DNA of 64,000 nucleotides from Microbacterium oleivorans (GTDB lineage Bacteria > Actinomycetota > Actinomycetes > Actinomycetales > Microbacteriaceae), in the NCBI RefSeq assembly GCF_001691565.1, contig NZ_MAYO01000003.1, positions 1,650,766 through 1,714,765 on the forward strand. Reading direction: 5' to 3'. Made by a program: the position numbers and the translations under genes. Positions 16,235-25,933 of the stretch are shown here, piece after piece. Position 1 is the stretch's first letter, and the number at the start of each line of letters is the position of its first letter. Under the pieces are notes generated by a model. The model was given only the letters and a program-made list of their open reading frames with translations. It did not search any database and was not told the origin of the DNA.

Positions 16235-17557
16235 TCACTGCTGCGCGACGGTGCAGGTCACCTCGTTCGCCGACTGGCCCGTGATCTGGCTCGGAAGGTC
16301 GACGGTGCCGGCCTCCTCACCCGAACCGGGTGCGTCAGTGGCGCCGGGCGTCGCCTCACCCGAGGCTTCGCCGGTGGCTTCCGGTGTCTGCGTCGGCTTC
16401 GAGCCGCCGGGCTCACCGGCCTCTCCGACGACCTCGACGCCGTTGCCGCCGCTGGCTTCACCCGTCACTCGGATGGGCTTGTTCTCGGACAGCGCCGTGA
16501 ACAGCACATCCGCTGCCGACGTGACGGGCAGGACGCGCCCGCCGCCGGGGGCGTAGACCGTCGGGTACTGCACGAAGACGATGTCCTTGTACGGGACGTC
16601 GGCGACGGCCATCGCGATCTGGACCATGCGCTGCGGGTTGGCGAGAGACTCGCTGAGGACCAGCTGCTTCTCGTTCACCTGCCGAACGGCGGTGTTGGCG
16701 AGGTTGAGCAGCGCGGGGTAGTCCGAGAGCACCGCACCGGACTGGAGCTTGCGCACGAGCGAGCTCATGAACTGCTGCTGGTTGGAGATGCGACCCAGGT
16801 CGGAGCCGTCGCCGATGCCGTGTCGGATGCGCAGGAACTGCAGCGCCTGCGCTCCGACGAGGTTCTGCTCGCCCTTCTTCAGGTGCAGTCCGGTGTGCCG
16901 GTCGTTGATGTCGGCGCTGAGGCAGACGTCCACGCCGCCGATCGCGTCGGACATGTTGATGACCCCCGTCCAGCGGATCGCGCCCGCGAACTGGATGTCG
17001 ACGCCGGTCAGGGACTCGACGGTCGCGACCGTGCAGCCGAGTCCGCCGTAGCCGTAGGAGGCGTTGATCATCTGCGCGCTCATCGCCGAGTACGAGCCGC
17101 CCTCGGGGTTCTTGCACGACGGGATCGGCACGATCATGTCGCGCGGGAACGACACGACGGTGACCCGTCGAGGCGCATCGCTGATGTGCACGAGCATCGT
17201 GACGTCGTTGCGTTCGCCGCCCTTGTCGTGCGCACAGCGCGGGAACAGCTTCAGATCCTGGCCCTCGCACGAGTCGGTGCCGACGATGAGCATGTTGACG
17301 CCGCCCTCGATCTCGCCGATGTGCGGCGGGAGGGGCTTGTCCTCATCGCCGATCGAGACACCGTTGTCACTGAGGCTGCGCGCGGCATCCCACACGTAGA
17401 ACCCGCCGATCGCGGCGGTGCTGACGAGCACCACTGCGACGACCGCGGCGAGGATTGTGAAGACCTGACGAAGCGGATGCGGGGAGCTCAACGCTCCGTG
17501 ACGGGCTACGGGTTGGCGGCGGAACTTCGTCGCCTTCGCGTCGTGCCTTGCGCTCAC
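16235..17557 (-). CDS. LytR-CpsA-Psr (LCP) family cell-wall ligase
   Basis: A 440-residue LCP protein, the enzyme class that transfers polyprenyl-linked glycopolymers to peptidoglycan on the outer face of the membrane. A cytoplasmic N-terminus, one membrane helix (about residues 30-55) and the LCP domain (about 85-310) are followed by a low-complexity Gly/Glu/Ala/Thr-rich tail. LCP hallmarks visible are GERNDVTMLVHI, the arginine in VVSFPRDMIVPIP, and GLDIQF/GGVDVCL-type strands. The GTG start at 17557 has GAAAGGTG upstream. It lies between two tRNA-Ser genes on the same strand. In actinobacteria the attached polymer may be arabinogalactan-like, teichoic or other; the sequence does not say. 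Confidence 0.93.
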   Translation of the reverse strand: MSARHDAKATKFRRQPVARHGALSSPHPLRQVFTILAAVVAVVLVSTAAIGGFYVWDAARSLSDNGVSIGDEDKPLPPHIGEIEGGVNMLIVGTDSCEGQDLKLFPRCAHDKGGERNDVTMLVHISDAPRRVTVVSFPRDMIVPIPSCKNPEGGSYSAMSAQMINASYGYGGLGCTVATVESLTGVDIQFAGAIRWTGVINMSDAIGGVDVCLSADINDRHTGLHLKKGEQNLVGAQALQFLRIRHGIGDGSDLGRISNQQQFMSSLVRKLQSGAVLSDYPALLNLANTAVRQVNEKQLVLSESLANPQRMVQIAMAVADVPYKDIVFVQYPTVYAPGGGRVLPVTSAADVLFTALSENKPIRVTGEASGGNGVEVVGEAGEPGGSKPTQTPEATGEASGEATPGATDAPGSGEEAGTVDLPSQITGQSANEVTCTVAQQ

Positions 17558-17577
17558 GGATCACCTTTCGGAGTATG

Positions 17578-17662
17578 CGGAGGGTGTGGGATTCGAACCC
17601 ACGGGACATTGCTGCCCACCGGTTTTCAAGACCGGATCCTTCGGCCGCTCGGACAACCCTCC
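17578..17662 (-). tRNA. tRNA-Ser(TGA)
   Basis: An 85-base class II tRNA gene on the minus strand. The acceptor stem GGAGGGT pairs with ACCCTCC. The anticodon loop CTTGAAA, flanked by CCGGT/ACCGG, gives anticodon TGA (serine TCA/TCG codons). The long variable arm is present, with T arm GGGTTCGAATCCC. The CCA end is not encoded; the sequence after the discriminator base is CAT. Confidence 0.95.
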
Positions 17663-17762
17663 CGACGGCGCCGAACGGCACCAGTCGAACAGGCCGAGTC
17701 TAGCCGACCCCAGAACCCGTCCATTCTCGCGGGATCGCCTGGATGAGCCCTGAACGAGCCGA

Positions 17763-18632
17763 TCAGAGGGCCTTCAGCACCGCCGTGACGCCACCCTCGG
17801 TGACGGATGCCGTGAGCTCCGACGCCTCCGACAGCACCTCGTCGGGACCCTGGCCCATGGCGATCGCGCGACCGCCGTGGGCGCGCGCCCATCGGAACAT
17901 GCCGATGTCGTTGCGTCCGTCGCCGATGACGACGACGTTCTGCGGCTCGACGCCGAGCCAGTCGCGGACGAGTTCGAGGCCGGTCGCCTTGTCGACGCCC
18001 TGCGGGGCGATATCGAGCCACGCGGACCAGCCGACGGCGTACGACACCTTGTTGAGTCCGATGCGGGAGACCAGGTCGACGAAGTCCTCATCGGTGTTCT
18101 GCTCCGACACCACGACCACGCGCGAGACGGGATTCGCCGACAGCTCTTCGAAGCTCACCCGGTCGGCCTTCGCGAGGCTCCAGTCGTCCATGTGGTGCGT
18201 GAAGAGGCGACGGCCGCTCGGGAGCTCCACCATGTAGCGCGCCGTGGGGAGGTGGTCGCGCAGAAGGGTGAGGACCTCGGTCGCGTCGAACTGCTCGGTG
18301 TGGAAGCGTTCGTACGCAGGGGACTCCGCCGGGCCGGTGCGCTTGAGGATCACCGCACCGTTGGAGCAGACGACGTACTCGGGCGAGATCGCGAGGTGCT
18401 CGACGATGCGCCCCGTGCTCTCCCACGACCGGCCCGTGGCGAGCATGACTTCGTGGCCGGCGCGCTGGGCGTCGGCGATCGCCTCGACCACGCCGGGGCT
18501 GTACGTCTCGTCCTCGAGGAGAATCGTGCCGTCGACGTCGAGCGCGATGAGGAGGCGCTCGCGCGGAGGCTCGGCGGCATCCGTCGCGATCTCCTCGACG
18601 ACCTCGGCCGCCTCGTCCGCAGAGAGACTCAC
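17763..18632 (-). CDS. HAD-superfamily (Cof-type) hydrolase
   Basis: A 289-residue haloacid-dehalogenase-fold phosphatase of the Cof/sugar-phosphatase subclass (type IIB cap). The catalytic motif [10 protein letters not shown] holds the nucleophile Asp. Motif II-like [10 protein letters not shown] follows, and motif IV is [10 protein letters not shown] with metal-binding Asp residues. The GTG start at 18632 overlaps the serS stop as GTGA, so it is co-translated with seryl-tRNA synthetase. The about 25-residue acidic N-terminus before motif I is not part of the fold. The substrate is unknown. The pairing with serS suggests a housekeeping role but no specific reaction. Confidence 0.9.
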   Translation of the reverse strand: MSLSADEAAEVVEEIATDAAEPPRERLLIALDVDGTILLEDETYSPGVVEAIADAQRAGHEVMLATGRSWESTGRIVEHLAISPEYVVCSNGAVILKRTGPAESPAYERFHTEQFDATEVLTLLRDHLPTARYMVELPSGRRLFTHHMDDWSLAKADRVSFEELSANPVSRVVVVSEQNTDEDFVDLVSRIGLNKVSYAVGWSAWLDIAPQGVDKATGLELVRDWLGVEPQNVVVIGDGRNDIGMFRWARAHGGRAIAMGQGPDEVLSEASELTASVTEGGVTAVLKAL

Positions 18633-19894
18633 GCGATCGGCTCCGCCACCTCGAGGCCGCCCAGGTAGGGGCGCAGGACCTCGGGGATGACGACCGAGCC
18701 GTCTTCGCGCTGGTGCGTCTCGAGCAGCGCGACGATCCATCGGGTCGTCGCGAGCGTGCCGTTCAGGGTCGCGACAGGAGCCGTGCGACCGCCCTCGGGC
18801 CGGTAGCGGATGTCGAGACGGCGCGCCTGGTACGTCGTGCAGTTCGACGTCGAGGTGAGTTCGCGATACGCGCCCTGCGTCGGGACCCACGCCTCGACGT
18901 CGTACTTGCGGGCGGCAGAGGAGCCCAGATCACCGGCGGCGACGTCGATGACGCGGTAGGAGAGACCGAGATCCTGCAGCATCCGCTCCTGCATCTCGAC
19001 GAGACGCAGGTGCTCGGCCTCCGCGTCGTCGGGCGTCGTATAGACGAACATCTCGAGCTTGTTGAACTGGTGGAGCCGGATGATGCCGCGGGTGTCCTTG
19101 CCGTACGAACCGGCCTCACGGCGGTAGCAGGTCGACCAGCCGGCGTAGCGCCTGGCGCCGGGCTCGAGGTCGAGGATCTCGTCCATGTGGTAGCCGGCGA
19201 GCGGAACCTCGCTCGTGCCGACCAGGTACAGATCGTCGTCGTCGAGGTGGTAGACCTCGTCGGCGTGCTGGCCGAGGAATCCGGTGCCGCGCATGACCTC
19301 CGCGCGCACGAGGGTCGGAGGGATCATGGGGATGAAACCGGCCTCGAGGGCGCGCTGCATGCCGAGGTTCATGATGGCGAGCTCGAGGCGCGCACCGATC
19401 CCGGTGAGGAAGGCGAACCGAGCGCCGGAGACCTTCGCGCCCCGCTCGGTGTCGATCGCACCGAGCATCTCGCCGAGGGCGAGGTGATCGCGCGGCTCGA
19501 AGTCGAAGGCGGCGGGCTCGCCGTGGGTCCGGAGGGTGACGAAGTCGTCCTCGCCGCCGGCGGGGACACCCTCGATGACGATGTTCTCGATGCGCGCGAG
19601 CGCAGCCGACGCGGCATCCTCCGCGGCGGTCACGGCCTGCTGCGCGGCCTTCACCCGCTCGCTCAGGTCCTTCGCCTCGGCGACCAGCGCGGCCTTCTCG
19701 TCCTTCGGGGCTTTCGCGACGCGCTTTCCGTGCGCGTTCTGCTCGGCGCGGAGCTCCTCGAAGGCGGTGATCGCGGTACGACGCTCCCGGTCGGCGGCCA
19801 GGGCCTCGTCGACCGTGTCGGGCGACTCGCCGCGAGCCTCCTGCGAACGCTTCACGAGGGCAGGGTCGTCACGGAGGAGGGCGAGATCGATCAC
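18629..19894 (-). CDS. serS: Seryl-tRNA synthetase
   Basis: A 421-residue class II aminoacyl-tRNA synthetase that charges tRNA-Ser. The N-terminal antiparallel coiled-coil arm (about residues 30-110), which grips the long variable arm of tRNA-Ser, is visible as charged Ala/Glu/Lys-rich helices. Motif 2 reads [21 protein letters not shown]. Motif 3 is [16 protein letters not shown] near the C-terminus. Two tRNA-Ser genes lie 1-3 kb downstream on the same strand. It overlaps the HAD gene by four bases. Confidence 0.97.
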   Translation of the reverse strand: MIDLALLRDDPALVKRSQEARGESPDTVDEALAADRERRTAITAFEELRAEQNAHGKRVAKAPKDEKAALVAEAKDLSERVKAAQQAVTAAEDAASAALARIENIVIEGVPAGGEDDFVTLRTHGEPAAFDFEPRDHLALGEMLGAIDTERGAKVSGARFAFLTGIGARLELAIMNLGMQRALEAGFIPMIPPTLVRAEVMRGTGFLGQHADEVYHLDDDDLYLVGTSEVPLAGYHMDEILDLEPGARRYAGWSTCYRREAGSYGKDTRGIIRLHQFNKLEMFVYTTPDDAEAEHLRLVEMQERMLQDLGLSYRVIDVAAGDLGSSAARKYDVEAWVPTQGAYRELTSTSNCTTYQARRLDIRYRPEGGRTAPVATLNGTLATTRWIVALLETHQREDGSVVIPEVLRPYLGGLEVAEPIA

Positions 19895-19984
19895 CCGTCG
19901 AGTCTAGTCGCGGCCTTCCCGCCCCTGCCCTGGTGCGCAACGGACTCGAGCGCAAGGGGTCTCCGACAGGCGGATGCCGAGCCC

Positions 19985-19990
19985 TATCCT
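19985..19990 (+). promoter_or_regulatory. -10 hexamer TATCCT, leaderless start
   Basis: TATCCT lies exactly six bases before the ATG at 19997. No Shine-Dalgarno sequence is present, which fits transcription starting at or near the start codon. Confidence 0.6.
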
Positions 19991-19996
19991 GTACGC

Positions 19997-21166
19997 ATGG
20001 CGACCGACCCCGGCACGACGCACCGCTCCGACGACGCGCACGATCCGGCCACCACAGCCGAACCCGACGGGGTGATCCGCGAGCCGGACGACGTCTCCCC
20101 CGACACGCAGGACGGCGAGACCGGAGAGGCGCGCCGCGTCGACCGGAGCGGGTCGACCGAGCCACTGCCGGACACGGACGGCCGACCGAGCCCCAAGGCG
20201 GCTCTGGTGTACAACCCGATCAAGGTCGACGGCGACGAGCTGCGCGAACAGGTGGCCCAGGCGGCGAAGGAAGCCGGCTGGTCCGAGCCCCTCTTCTACG
20301 AGACGACGGTCGACGACCTCGGCGACGACGTCGCGCGTCAGGCGCTGGCGGAAGGCGTCGATGCCGTGCTCGTGGCGGGTGGCGACGGCACGGTCCGTGC
20401 CGTCAGCGAGGCGATGACCGGCTCGAGCGTGCCCCTCACGATCGTCCCGAGCGGCACCGGCAACCTCCTCGCCCGCAACCTGCGGCTCCCCCTCACCGAC
20501 CCCGCGGCGATGATCGCCGCGACCTTCGATGGCGACACCCTCGCGATCGACGTGGGCCTCGCGCAGTTGCGGCGACCCGACGGCGAGACCGCCGAGCACG
20601 CCTTCGTCGTCATGGGCGGCATGGGTCTCGACGCCGCGATGATCGCCAATACGAACAGCGACCTCAAGAAGAAGGTCGGCTGGGTCGCCTACGTCGACGG
20701 CGCCGCCCGCTCGATCGCGCAGGCGAAGCCGTTCCCCGTCGTCTACCAGGTGCCCGGGCACCGCATCCACCGCGCGGACGTGCAGAGCGTCCTGTTCGCG
20801 AACTGCGGTTCGCTGCAAGCGGGGCTCGAGCTCATCCCCGAGGCATCCATCACCGACGGTGAACTCGACGTCGCCATCCTGCAGCCGCGCTCGGCCTTCG
20901 GTTGGCTCCTGGTCTGGCGCCGACTCGCGTGGGACAACAGCGTGCTGCGCAAGTTCCGCGCCGGGCGCAAGATCCTCGCGGTGCGCACGGCGGATAATTC
21001 CGTTCGCTATTCGCGCGGCAAGGGCATCGATCTCGCCGCCGAGGAGGCGCACCCGGTACAGCTCGACGGAGACGAGTTCGGCGAAGCGACCCGGATCGCC
21101 GTGCGCATCGTCGCCGGCGGCCTCACCCTCGCCATCCCCCGCGGGCATTCGGTCGAGGCCGTTTGA
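19997..21166 (+). CDS. Diacylglycerol/sphingosine kinase-like lipid kinase
   Basis: A 389-residue member of the YegS/LCB5/DAGK catalytic family, which phosphorylates diacylglycerol or related lipids with ATP. The first about 65 residues are an acidic, low-complexity, probably disordered tail. The catalytic domain starts at KAALVYNPIKVDG. The nucleotide-binding motif VLVAGGDGTVRAVSEAM is complete, followed by PLTIVPSGTGNLLARNL. C-terminal beta-sandwich elements contain DGELDVAIL. The ATG at 19997 is chosen from the leaderless -10 hexamer; the frame stays open far upstream through the antisense of serS. A second, shorter family member is at 57911-58852. Confidence 0.9.
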   Translation: MATDPGTTHRSDDAHDPATTAEPDGVIREPDDVSPDTQDGETGEARRVDRSGSTEPLPDTDGRPSPKAALVYNPIKVDGDELREQVAQAAKEAGWSEPLFYETTVDDLGDDVARQALAEGVDAVLVAGGDGTVRAVSEAMTGSSVPLTIVPSGTGNLLARNLRLPLTDPAAMIAATFDGDTLAIDVGLAQLRRPDGETAEHAFVVMGGMGLDAAMIANTNSDLKKKVGWVAYVDGAARSIAQAKPFPVVYQVPGHRIHRADVQSVLFANCGSLQAGLELIPEASITDGELDVAILQPRSAFGWLLVWRRLAWDNSVLRKFRAGRKILAVRTADNSVRYSRGKGIDLAAEEAHPVQLDGDEFGEATRIAVRIVAGGLTLAIPRGHSVEAV

Positions 21167-21228
21167 GTCCCGGCGCTGGGAGACTCGGCGCCGGATTGCA
21201 AGGGGCGGAATCTCGACGCCCCGACGGT

Positions 21229-21234
21229 CAGGAT
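21229..21234 (+). promoter_or_regulatory. -10-like hexamer CAGGAT before photolyase gene
   Basis: CAGGAT is followed by six bases and the ATG at 21241. The same hexamer with the same spacing precedes the ABC ATPase gene at 42198. The purine-rich GAGGGG in the spacer could also act as a poorly placed ribosome site. Confidence 0.45.
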
Positions 21235-21240
21235 GAGGGG

Positions 21241-22605
21241 ATGCCGTCCCCTTCGATCGTCTGGTTCCGCGACGACCTCCGCCTCGCCGACCATCCGGCG
21301 CTCCGCGCCGCCCTCGACCGGGGCGAGCCGGTCATCGGGCTCTACGTGCTCGACGAGGAGAGCGACGGCATCCGTCCCCTCGGCGGTGCGGCGCGCTGGT
21401 GGCTTCATCATTCGCTCGCGTCCCTGGCCGACCGACTCGCCGACCGCGGTTCGCGGCTGATCCTCCGCCGTGGTCCGGCCCACCGGGTCGTGCGCGAGGT
21501 AGTGGAGGATGCCGGTGCGGGGGCGGTCTTCTGGAACCGCCGCTACGGCGGGCCCGAGCGCGAGATCGACGCGGCGCTCAAGTCGGACCTGCGGGACGGC
21601 GACGTGGAGGTGGCGTCGTTCGCGGCATCCCTCCTGTTCGAGCCGTGGACGATCACCACCGGAGCGGGGAAGCACTTCTCCGTGTACAGCCCGTTCTGGC
21701 GCGCGTGCCTCGCCCAGCCGGCTCCCCGCGCTCCGCTACCTGAGCCACGCGAGGTGCCGGGACCGTCGCGGTACCCCGCGTCGGACGACCTGGACGCCTG
21801 GGAGCTGCTGCCGACCGAGCCGGACTGGGCGCAGGGCCTGCGCGACACGTGGGAACCGGGCGAGCCCGCCGCGAAGGCGCGGCTGAGGGAGTTCCTTGAG
21901 GAGGACCTCGGCCACTACGACGACGCGCGCGACCGCCCGTCGGCGGGGGCGACCTCGTTGCTGTCGCCGCGACTGCGCTGGGGCGAGCTGAGCCCGTACA
22001 GCGTGTGGCACGCGGCTGTCGAGGCACCGGGCGCCTCGGGCTTCCTCTCGGAGATCGGGTGGCGCGAGTTCGCCTGGCACACGCTGTACCACTTCCCCGA
22101 TCTCGCGACGAAGAACCTCCGGCCCGAATTCGACGCCTTCCCGTGGCCGCGCCTCAAGCCGGCCGCTCTTCGGGCCTGGCAGAAGGGACAGACGGGGTAC
22201 GCGATGGTGGATGCCGGAATGCGCGAGCTCTGGGAGATCGGCTACATGCACAACCGCGTGCGGATGATCACGGCATCCTTCTTGATCAAGAACCTGCTCA
22301 TCGACTGGCGCCGTGGCGAGGAGTGGTTCTGGGACTGCCTGGTCGACGCCGACGGCGCGAGCAACACGTTCAACTGGCAGTGGGTCGCGGGCTCGGGCGC
22401 CGACGCCGCCCCGTACTTCCGCGTCTTCAACCCCGAGCTGCAAGCCGACAAGTTCGACAAGCGCCGCGAGTACATCGGGCAGTGGGCACCCGAGTACACG
22501 GATGCCGACGGCCAACCCCCCATGCCCATGGTCGACCTGAAGGCGACCCGGCAGAACGCGCTCGCCGCCTACGAGAAGGTCAAGCAGGCCTCGCGGCAGG
22601 CGTGA
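21241..22605 (+). CDS. phrB: Deoxyribodipyrimidine photolyase (class I CPD)
   Basis: A 454-residue photolyase that repairs UV-induced pyrimidine dimers using light and FAD. The N-terminal antenna domain begins SIVWFRDDLRLADHPAL. The C-terminal FAD domain shows WREFAWHTLYHFPD, the MVDAGMRELWEIGYMHNRVRM block and FNWQWVAGSGADAAPYFRVF, all diagnostic of class I photolyases and not of plant-type cryptochromes. The ATG at 21241 is chosen because the fold starts right after it. The frame is open 26 codons upstream without a good start. It ends before a GC-rich hairpin. Confidence 0.95.
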   Translation: MPSPSIVWFRDDLRLADHPALRAALDRGEPVIGLYVLDEESDGIRPLGGAARWWLHHSLASLADRLADRGSRLILRRGPAHRVVREVVEDAGAGAVFWNRRYGGPEREIDAALKSDLRDGDVEVASFAASLLFEPWTITTGAGKHFSVYSPFWRACLAQPAPRAPLPEPREVPGPSRYPASDDLDAWELLPTEPDWAQGLRDTWEPGEPAAKARLREFLEEDLGHYDDARDRPSAGATSLLSPRLRWGELSPYSVWHAAVEAPGASGFLSEIGWREFAWHTLYHFPDLATKNLRPEFDAFPWPRLKPAALRAWQKGQTGYAMVDAGMRELWEIGYMHNRVRMITASFLIKNLLIDWRRGEEWFWDCLVDADGASNTFNWQWVAGSGADAAPYFRVFNPELQADKFDKRREYIGQWAPEYTDADGQPPMPMVDLKATRQNALAAYEKVKQASRQA

Positions 22606-22618
22606 TCCGCACACGCGA

Positions 22619-22661
22619 CCGCGCCGCGGATCGGAGCCCGAAGGCCCGACCCGCGGCGCGG
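22619..22661. terminator. Bidirectional terminator hairpin
   Basis: A perfect 11-base-pair stem CCGCGCCGCGG / CCGCGGCGCGG with a 21-base loop, between the convergent photolyase and binding-protein genes. Confidence 0.7.
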
Positions 22662-22683
22662 ATGAGTGGGTGTCAGCGAGCGG

Positions 22684-24021
22684 TCACTCGGCGACGGGGA
22701 TGGACTGCGCCTTGAGGGCGTCGACCGTCTTGGTCTGCGCGGACTGCAGCGCCTCGAGCAGGGTTCCCTGGCCGCTGGCGGCCTTCTGGAAACCGTCCGA
22801 GACGTCGGCGTAGGTCTGCGTCATGGTCGGGCCCCAGACGAAGTCGGGGTTGACCTCGGAAGCCGCCTGAGCGAAGACGTCGTAGATCTTCTGTCCGCCG
22901 TAGAACTCCACGCCCTCCTGCAGCGAGGCGAGCTTGAGGCCCTCGGTGGTGGCGGGGTAGATGTTCGCCGACTTGTTGAGCGCCGTGAGGGCCTCCTCGG
23001 ACGTGTTCAGCCACAGGGCGAACTTCGCAGCTTCGTAGGGGTGCTTGGAGCCCTTGAAGACGGCGACGGACGAGCCGCCCCAGTTGCCGGAGGCCTTCTC
23101 GCCTGCAGCCCACTGCGGGGAGGGCGCGACCGACCACTTGCCCGAGGTGTCAGGAGCGCCGGACGAGATGGAGTTGGCACCCCAGACGGCCGAGTTCCAG
23201 CTCCAGACCTTGCCCGAGTTGTAGGCGTTGTTCCACTCCTCGGTCCAGGCCGGGTAGGTGGAGACGAGGTCTTCCTTGATGAGGTCCTGCCAGTAGTCGG
23301 CGACCTTCTTGGACTCGTCGCCCGTCAGGTTGACCTTCCACGCCTCGCCGTCGTTGGAGAACCAGTCGCCACCGGTCTGCCAGACGAGACCGGCGAACTG
23401 GTTGATGTCAGCGGTCGAGAAGTTGGTGATGTAGCCACCGGCCTTGCGGACCTCCTTGGCGGCTTCCTTGTACTCGGCCCACGTCGTCGGGACGGCGATG
23501 TTGTTCTCCGTGAACAGGTCCGAGCGGTAGAACAGCGCCATGGGGCCGGAGTCCTGCGGGATGCCGTACACACCGTCGGTGCCGAGGGTGACCTGGTTCC
23601 AGGTCCACGGGATGAACTTCTCCTTCGCCGCGACGACGTCCTCGCACGCGGACAGGTCCTCGAGACCGTCCTGCACGCGGAAGCTCGACAGCGCGTCGTA
23701 CTCGATCTGGCCGAGGTCGGGCGCGTTGCCGGCCTCGAGCTGGCTGAAGAAGCTCGCGTAGGTGCCGGAGTTGCCGTTGGGGCCCGTCTGGACCTTGACC
23801 TGGATGTCGGGGTTCTCCTCGTTCCAGATCTTGGCGACGTCCTCGATGCCGGGGATCCACGACGTGAAGTCGAGGGTCACCTTGCCGTCGGAGGGAGCGC
23901 ACGCGGCGGGGTCGGCTGCGGAGCCTCCGCCGGTGTTGCCGCTGCCGCCGGCGCAGCCGGCGAGGGTGAACGCAGTGAGCAGTGCGACGCCGGCGACGAC
24001 TGCCTTCTTGGTGTGCTGCAT
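22684..24021 (-). CDS. Galactoside ABC transporter substrate-binding lipoprotein
   Basis: A 445-residue extracellular solute-binding protein (family 1, CUT1). The ATG at 24021 begins MQHTKKAVVAGVALLTAF, followed by the lipobox LAGC at about residue 23. The mature part shows the usual sugar-binding pattern (LDFTSWIPGIEDVAKIWNEE). It is the last gene of the operon bga-permease-permease-binding protein, 80 bases after the MalG-type permease. The ribosome site is weak (GGAAAA). The cargo is inferred to be a galactoside or galacto-oligosaccharide, from the GH42 gene in the same operon. Confidence 0.92.
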   Translation of the reverse strand: MQHTKKAVVAGVALLTAFTLAGCAGGSGNTGGGSAADPAACAPSDGKVTLDFTSWIPGIEDVAKIWNEENPDIQVKVQTGPNGNSGTYASFFSQLEAGNAPDLGQIEYDALSSFRVQDGLEDLSACEDVVAAKEKFIPWTWNQVTLGTDGVYGIPQDSGPMALFYRSDLFTENNIAVPTTWAEYKEAAKEVRKAGGYITNFSTADINQFAGLVWQTGGDWFSNDGEAWKVNLTGDESKKVADYWQDLIKEDLVSTYPAWTEEWNNAYNSGKVWSWNSAVWGANSISSGAPDTSGKWSVAPSPQWAAGEKASGNWGGSSVAVFKGSKHPYEAAKFALWLNTSEEALTALNKSANIYPATTEGLKLASLQEGVEFYGGQKIYDVFAQAASEVNPDFVWGPTMTQTYADVSDGFQKAASGQGTLLEALQSAQTKTVDALKAQSIPVAE

Positions 24022-24101
24022 GGGTTTTCCAATCTGATCGTTGATCGGGTGACAGGTAGTGGTACTGCAGGGATGCCGCGGGGTGCGCCCACGGCAGGAG
24101 C

Positions 24102-25001
24102 TCACTTCACGGAACCGGTGCCGAGTCCGTTGCGCCAGAAGCGCTGAAGCAAGAGGAAGGCGATGATGAGGGGCACGATCGAGAGGAACGCGCCGACCAG
24201 GACGTAGGTGCGCAGCTCGGGGATCTGGTTGAGCTGCGTGTTCCACGTGTAGAGGCCGTAGGTGACCGGGAACAGGTCCTGGCTGCGGAGCATGATCAGC
24301 GGCAGGAAGAAGTTGTTCCAGATGGAAACGAACTGGAACAGGAAGATCGTGACGAGGGCCGGGGCCATGAGCCGCGTCGAGACGGTGAAGAACGTGCGGA
24401 CCTCACCCGAGCCGTCCAGGCGTGCGGCTTCGATGAGCTCGTCGGGCACCGACGACGAGGCGTAGATGCGGGCGAGGTAGACGCCGAACGGGCTCACGAT
24501 GCTCGGCAGGAGGACCGCCCAGAACGTGTTCGTCAGGTTGACCTGGCTGAACAGCAGGAACAGGGGCAGCGCGAGCGCCGTCGCCGGAACGAGCACGCCG
24601 CCGAGGACGATGTTGAAGAACGCCTCGCGGCCGCGGAAGCGGTACTTGCCGAGTGCGTAGCCCGCCATGCCGGCGAACACGGTCGCGAGCAGTGCACCGA
24701 GCCCGGCGTAGCCGAGGCTGTTGAGCAGCCAGCGGAAGTAGATGCCGTGGTTGTAGGAGATCAGATCGCCGATGTTGGCGAACAGGTTCCAATCGGCGAA
24801 CCACAGCGCGTTGGTGGTCAGGAGCTGACCGCGGTCCTTCGTGGAGGCGATGAACAGCCACCAGATCGGGACGAGGAAGTAGAGGGTGAAGATGCCCATG
24901 ATGAGCAGGGCCGCACCCCGCGACAGGATGGACTCCCGCGGCCCGCGGGTCTTCGGGAGGTCGGTCGCCAGGGCGCCGTTGGTACGGGTGAGGAGGCTCA
25001 T
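24102..25001 (-). CDS. Galactoside ABC transporter permease, MalG type
   Basis: A 299-residue CUT1 permease with six membrane segments. The EAA loop reads EAARLDGSGEVRTFFTVSTRL near residue 205. The ATG at 25001 overlaps the upstream permease stop as ATGA. The open frame beyond 25001 is antisense-like and not part of the gene. No ATPase gene is present in the operon; a shared MsiK-like ATPase is expected. Confidence 0.92.
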   Translation of the reverse strand: MSLLTRTNGALATDLPKTRGPRESILSRGAALLIMGIFTLYFLVPIWWLFIASTKDRGQLLTTNALWFADWNLFANIGDLISYNHGIYFRWLLNSLGYAGLGALLATVFAGMAGYALGKYRFRGREAFFNIVLGGVLVPATALALPLFLLFSQVNLTNTFWAVLLPSIVSPFGVYLARIYASSSVPDELIEAARLDGSGEVRTFFTVSTRLMAPALVTIFLFQFVSIWNNFFLPLIMLRSQDLFPVTYGLYTWNTQLNQIPELRTYVLVGAFLSIVPLIIAFLLLQRFWRNGLGTGSVK

Positions 25002-25933
25002 TGCTCGGCCTTCCGCTGGGTGAGCTTCAAGAACGCGAACGACAGGACGCAGGTGGCCAGCGCCAGGACCACGGAGAAGGCCGCAGCGAGGTACGGGTTC
25101 GGCACCGCGCTGGTCGCGTAGATCGTCATGTTCGGCGTGAACGAGGACGAGACCGCCGTGCTGAACGAGCGGAAGACCTGCGGCTCGGCCAGCAGCTGCA
25201 GCGTGCCGATGATCGAGAACACCGCGGTCAGGATGATGGCGGGCGCCACCATGGGGATCTTGATCGACCAGGCGATCCGGATCTGCCCGGCGCCGTCCAG
25301 GCGCGCGGCCTCGTAGACCTCGGCGGGGATCGCGAGGAGGGCGGAGTAGATGATCAGCATGTTGTAGCCCACGAACACCCACGTCACGACGTTGGCGATC
25401 GACCAGAGGACCATCTCGGGCGAGAGGAAGTCGACCGAGTTCGTGAGGCCGGTGAACGGCGACAGGTTCGGCGAGTACAGGAAGCCCCACATGATCGCCG
25501 CGATGACGCCGGGGACGGCGTACGGCGCGAAGAAGGCGAGACGGAAGAACCGCTTGCCCTTGAGGACCGGCGAGTCCAGCAGCAGCGCGAACAGCAGTGC
25601 GAGGCCGAGCATGACCGGCACCTGCACGACACCGAACAGCAGCACCCGGCCGACGGACTCCCAGAACGGCGCGTTCTGGAACACCTGGATGTACTGCGTC
25701 AGTCCGCCGAACACCTCGGTCGGCTCGCCGTACAGTCCGTCGCGCTGGACGACCAGCAACGACTGCCAGATGGCGTAGCCGATGGGCAGCAGGTAGAAGA
25801 GCAGGAAGAGGATGCCGAACGGTCCCAGGAAGACCGCGATCGCCCCCTTGTGCGGGGTCTTGGCCCGCGGGATCCGCTTCGCGCGCGGCGGCTTCGCCGA
25901 CGAACGCGTCACGAGGACTTCCGTGGCGGTCAT
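24998..25933 (-). CDS. Galactoside ABC transporter permease, MalF type
   Basis: A 311-residue CUT1 permease. A basic cytoplasmic N-terminus (about 30 residues, rich in Lys/Arg/Pro) precedes the first membrane helix. The EAA loop EAARLDGAGQIRIAWSIKIP is visible near residue 215. The ATG at 25933 overlaps the beta-galactosidase stop as ATGA, so import and hydrolysis genes are coupled. Confidence 0.92.
   Translation of the reverse strand: MTATEVLVTRSSAKPPRAKRIPRAKTPHKGAIAVFLGPFGILFLLFYLLPIGYAIWQSLLVVQRDGLYGEPTEVFGGLTQYIQVFQNAPFWESVGRVLLFGVVQVPVMLGLALLFALLLDSPVLKGKRFFRLAFFAPYAVPGVIAAIMWGFLYSPNLSPFTGLTNSVDFLSPEMVLWSIANVVTWVFVGYNMLIIYSALLAIPAEVYEAARLDGAGQIRIAWSIKIPMVAPAIILTAVFSIIGTLQLLAEPQVFRSFSTAVSSSFTPNMTIYATSAVPNPYLAAAFSVVLALATCVLSFAFLKLTQRKAEQ

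Noticed and set aside
16069..17662. Integrated element at the tRNA-Ser genes.
   Set aside because: No integrase, no duplicated tRNA 3' end and normal base composition. The gene between the tRNAs is a housekeeping LCP protein.
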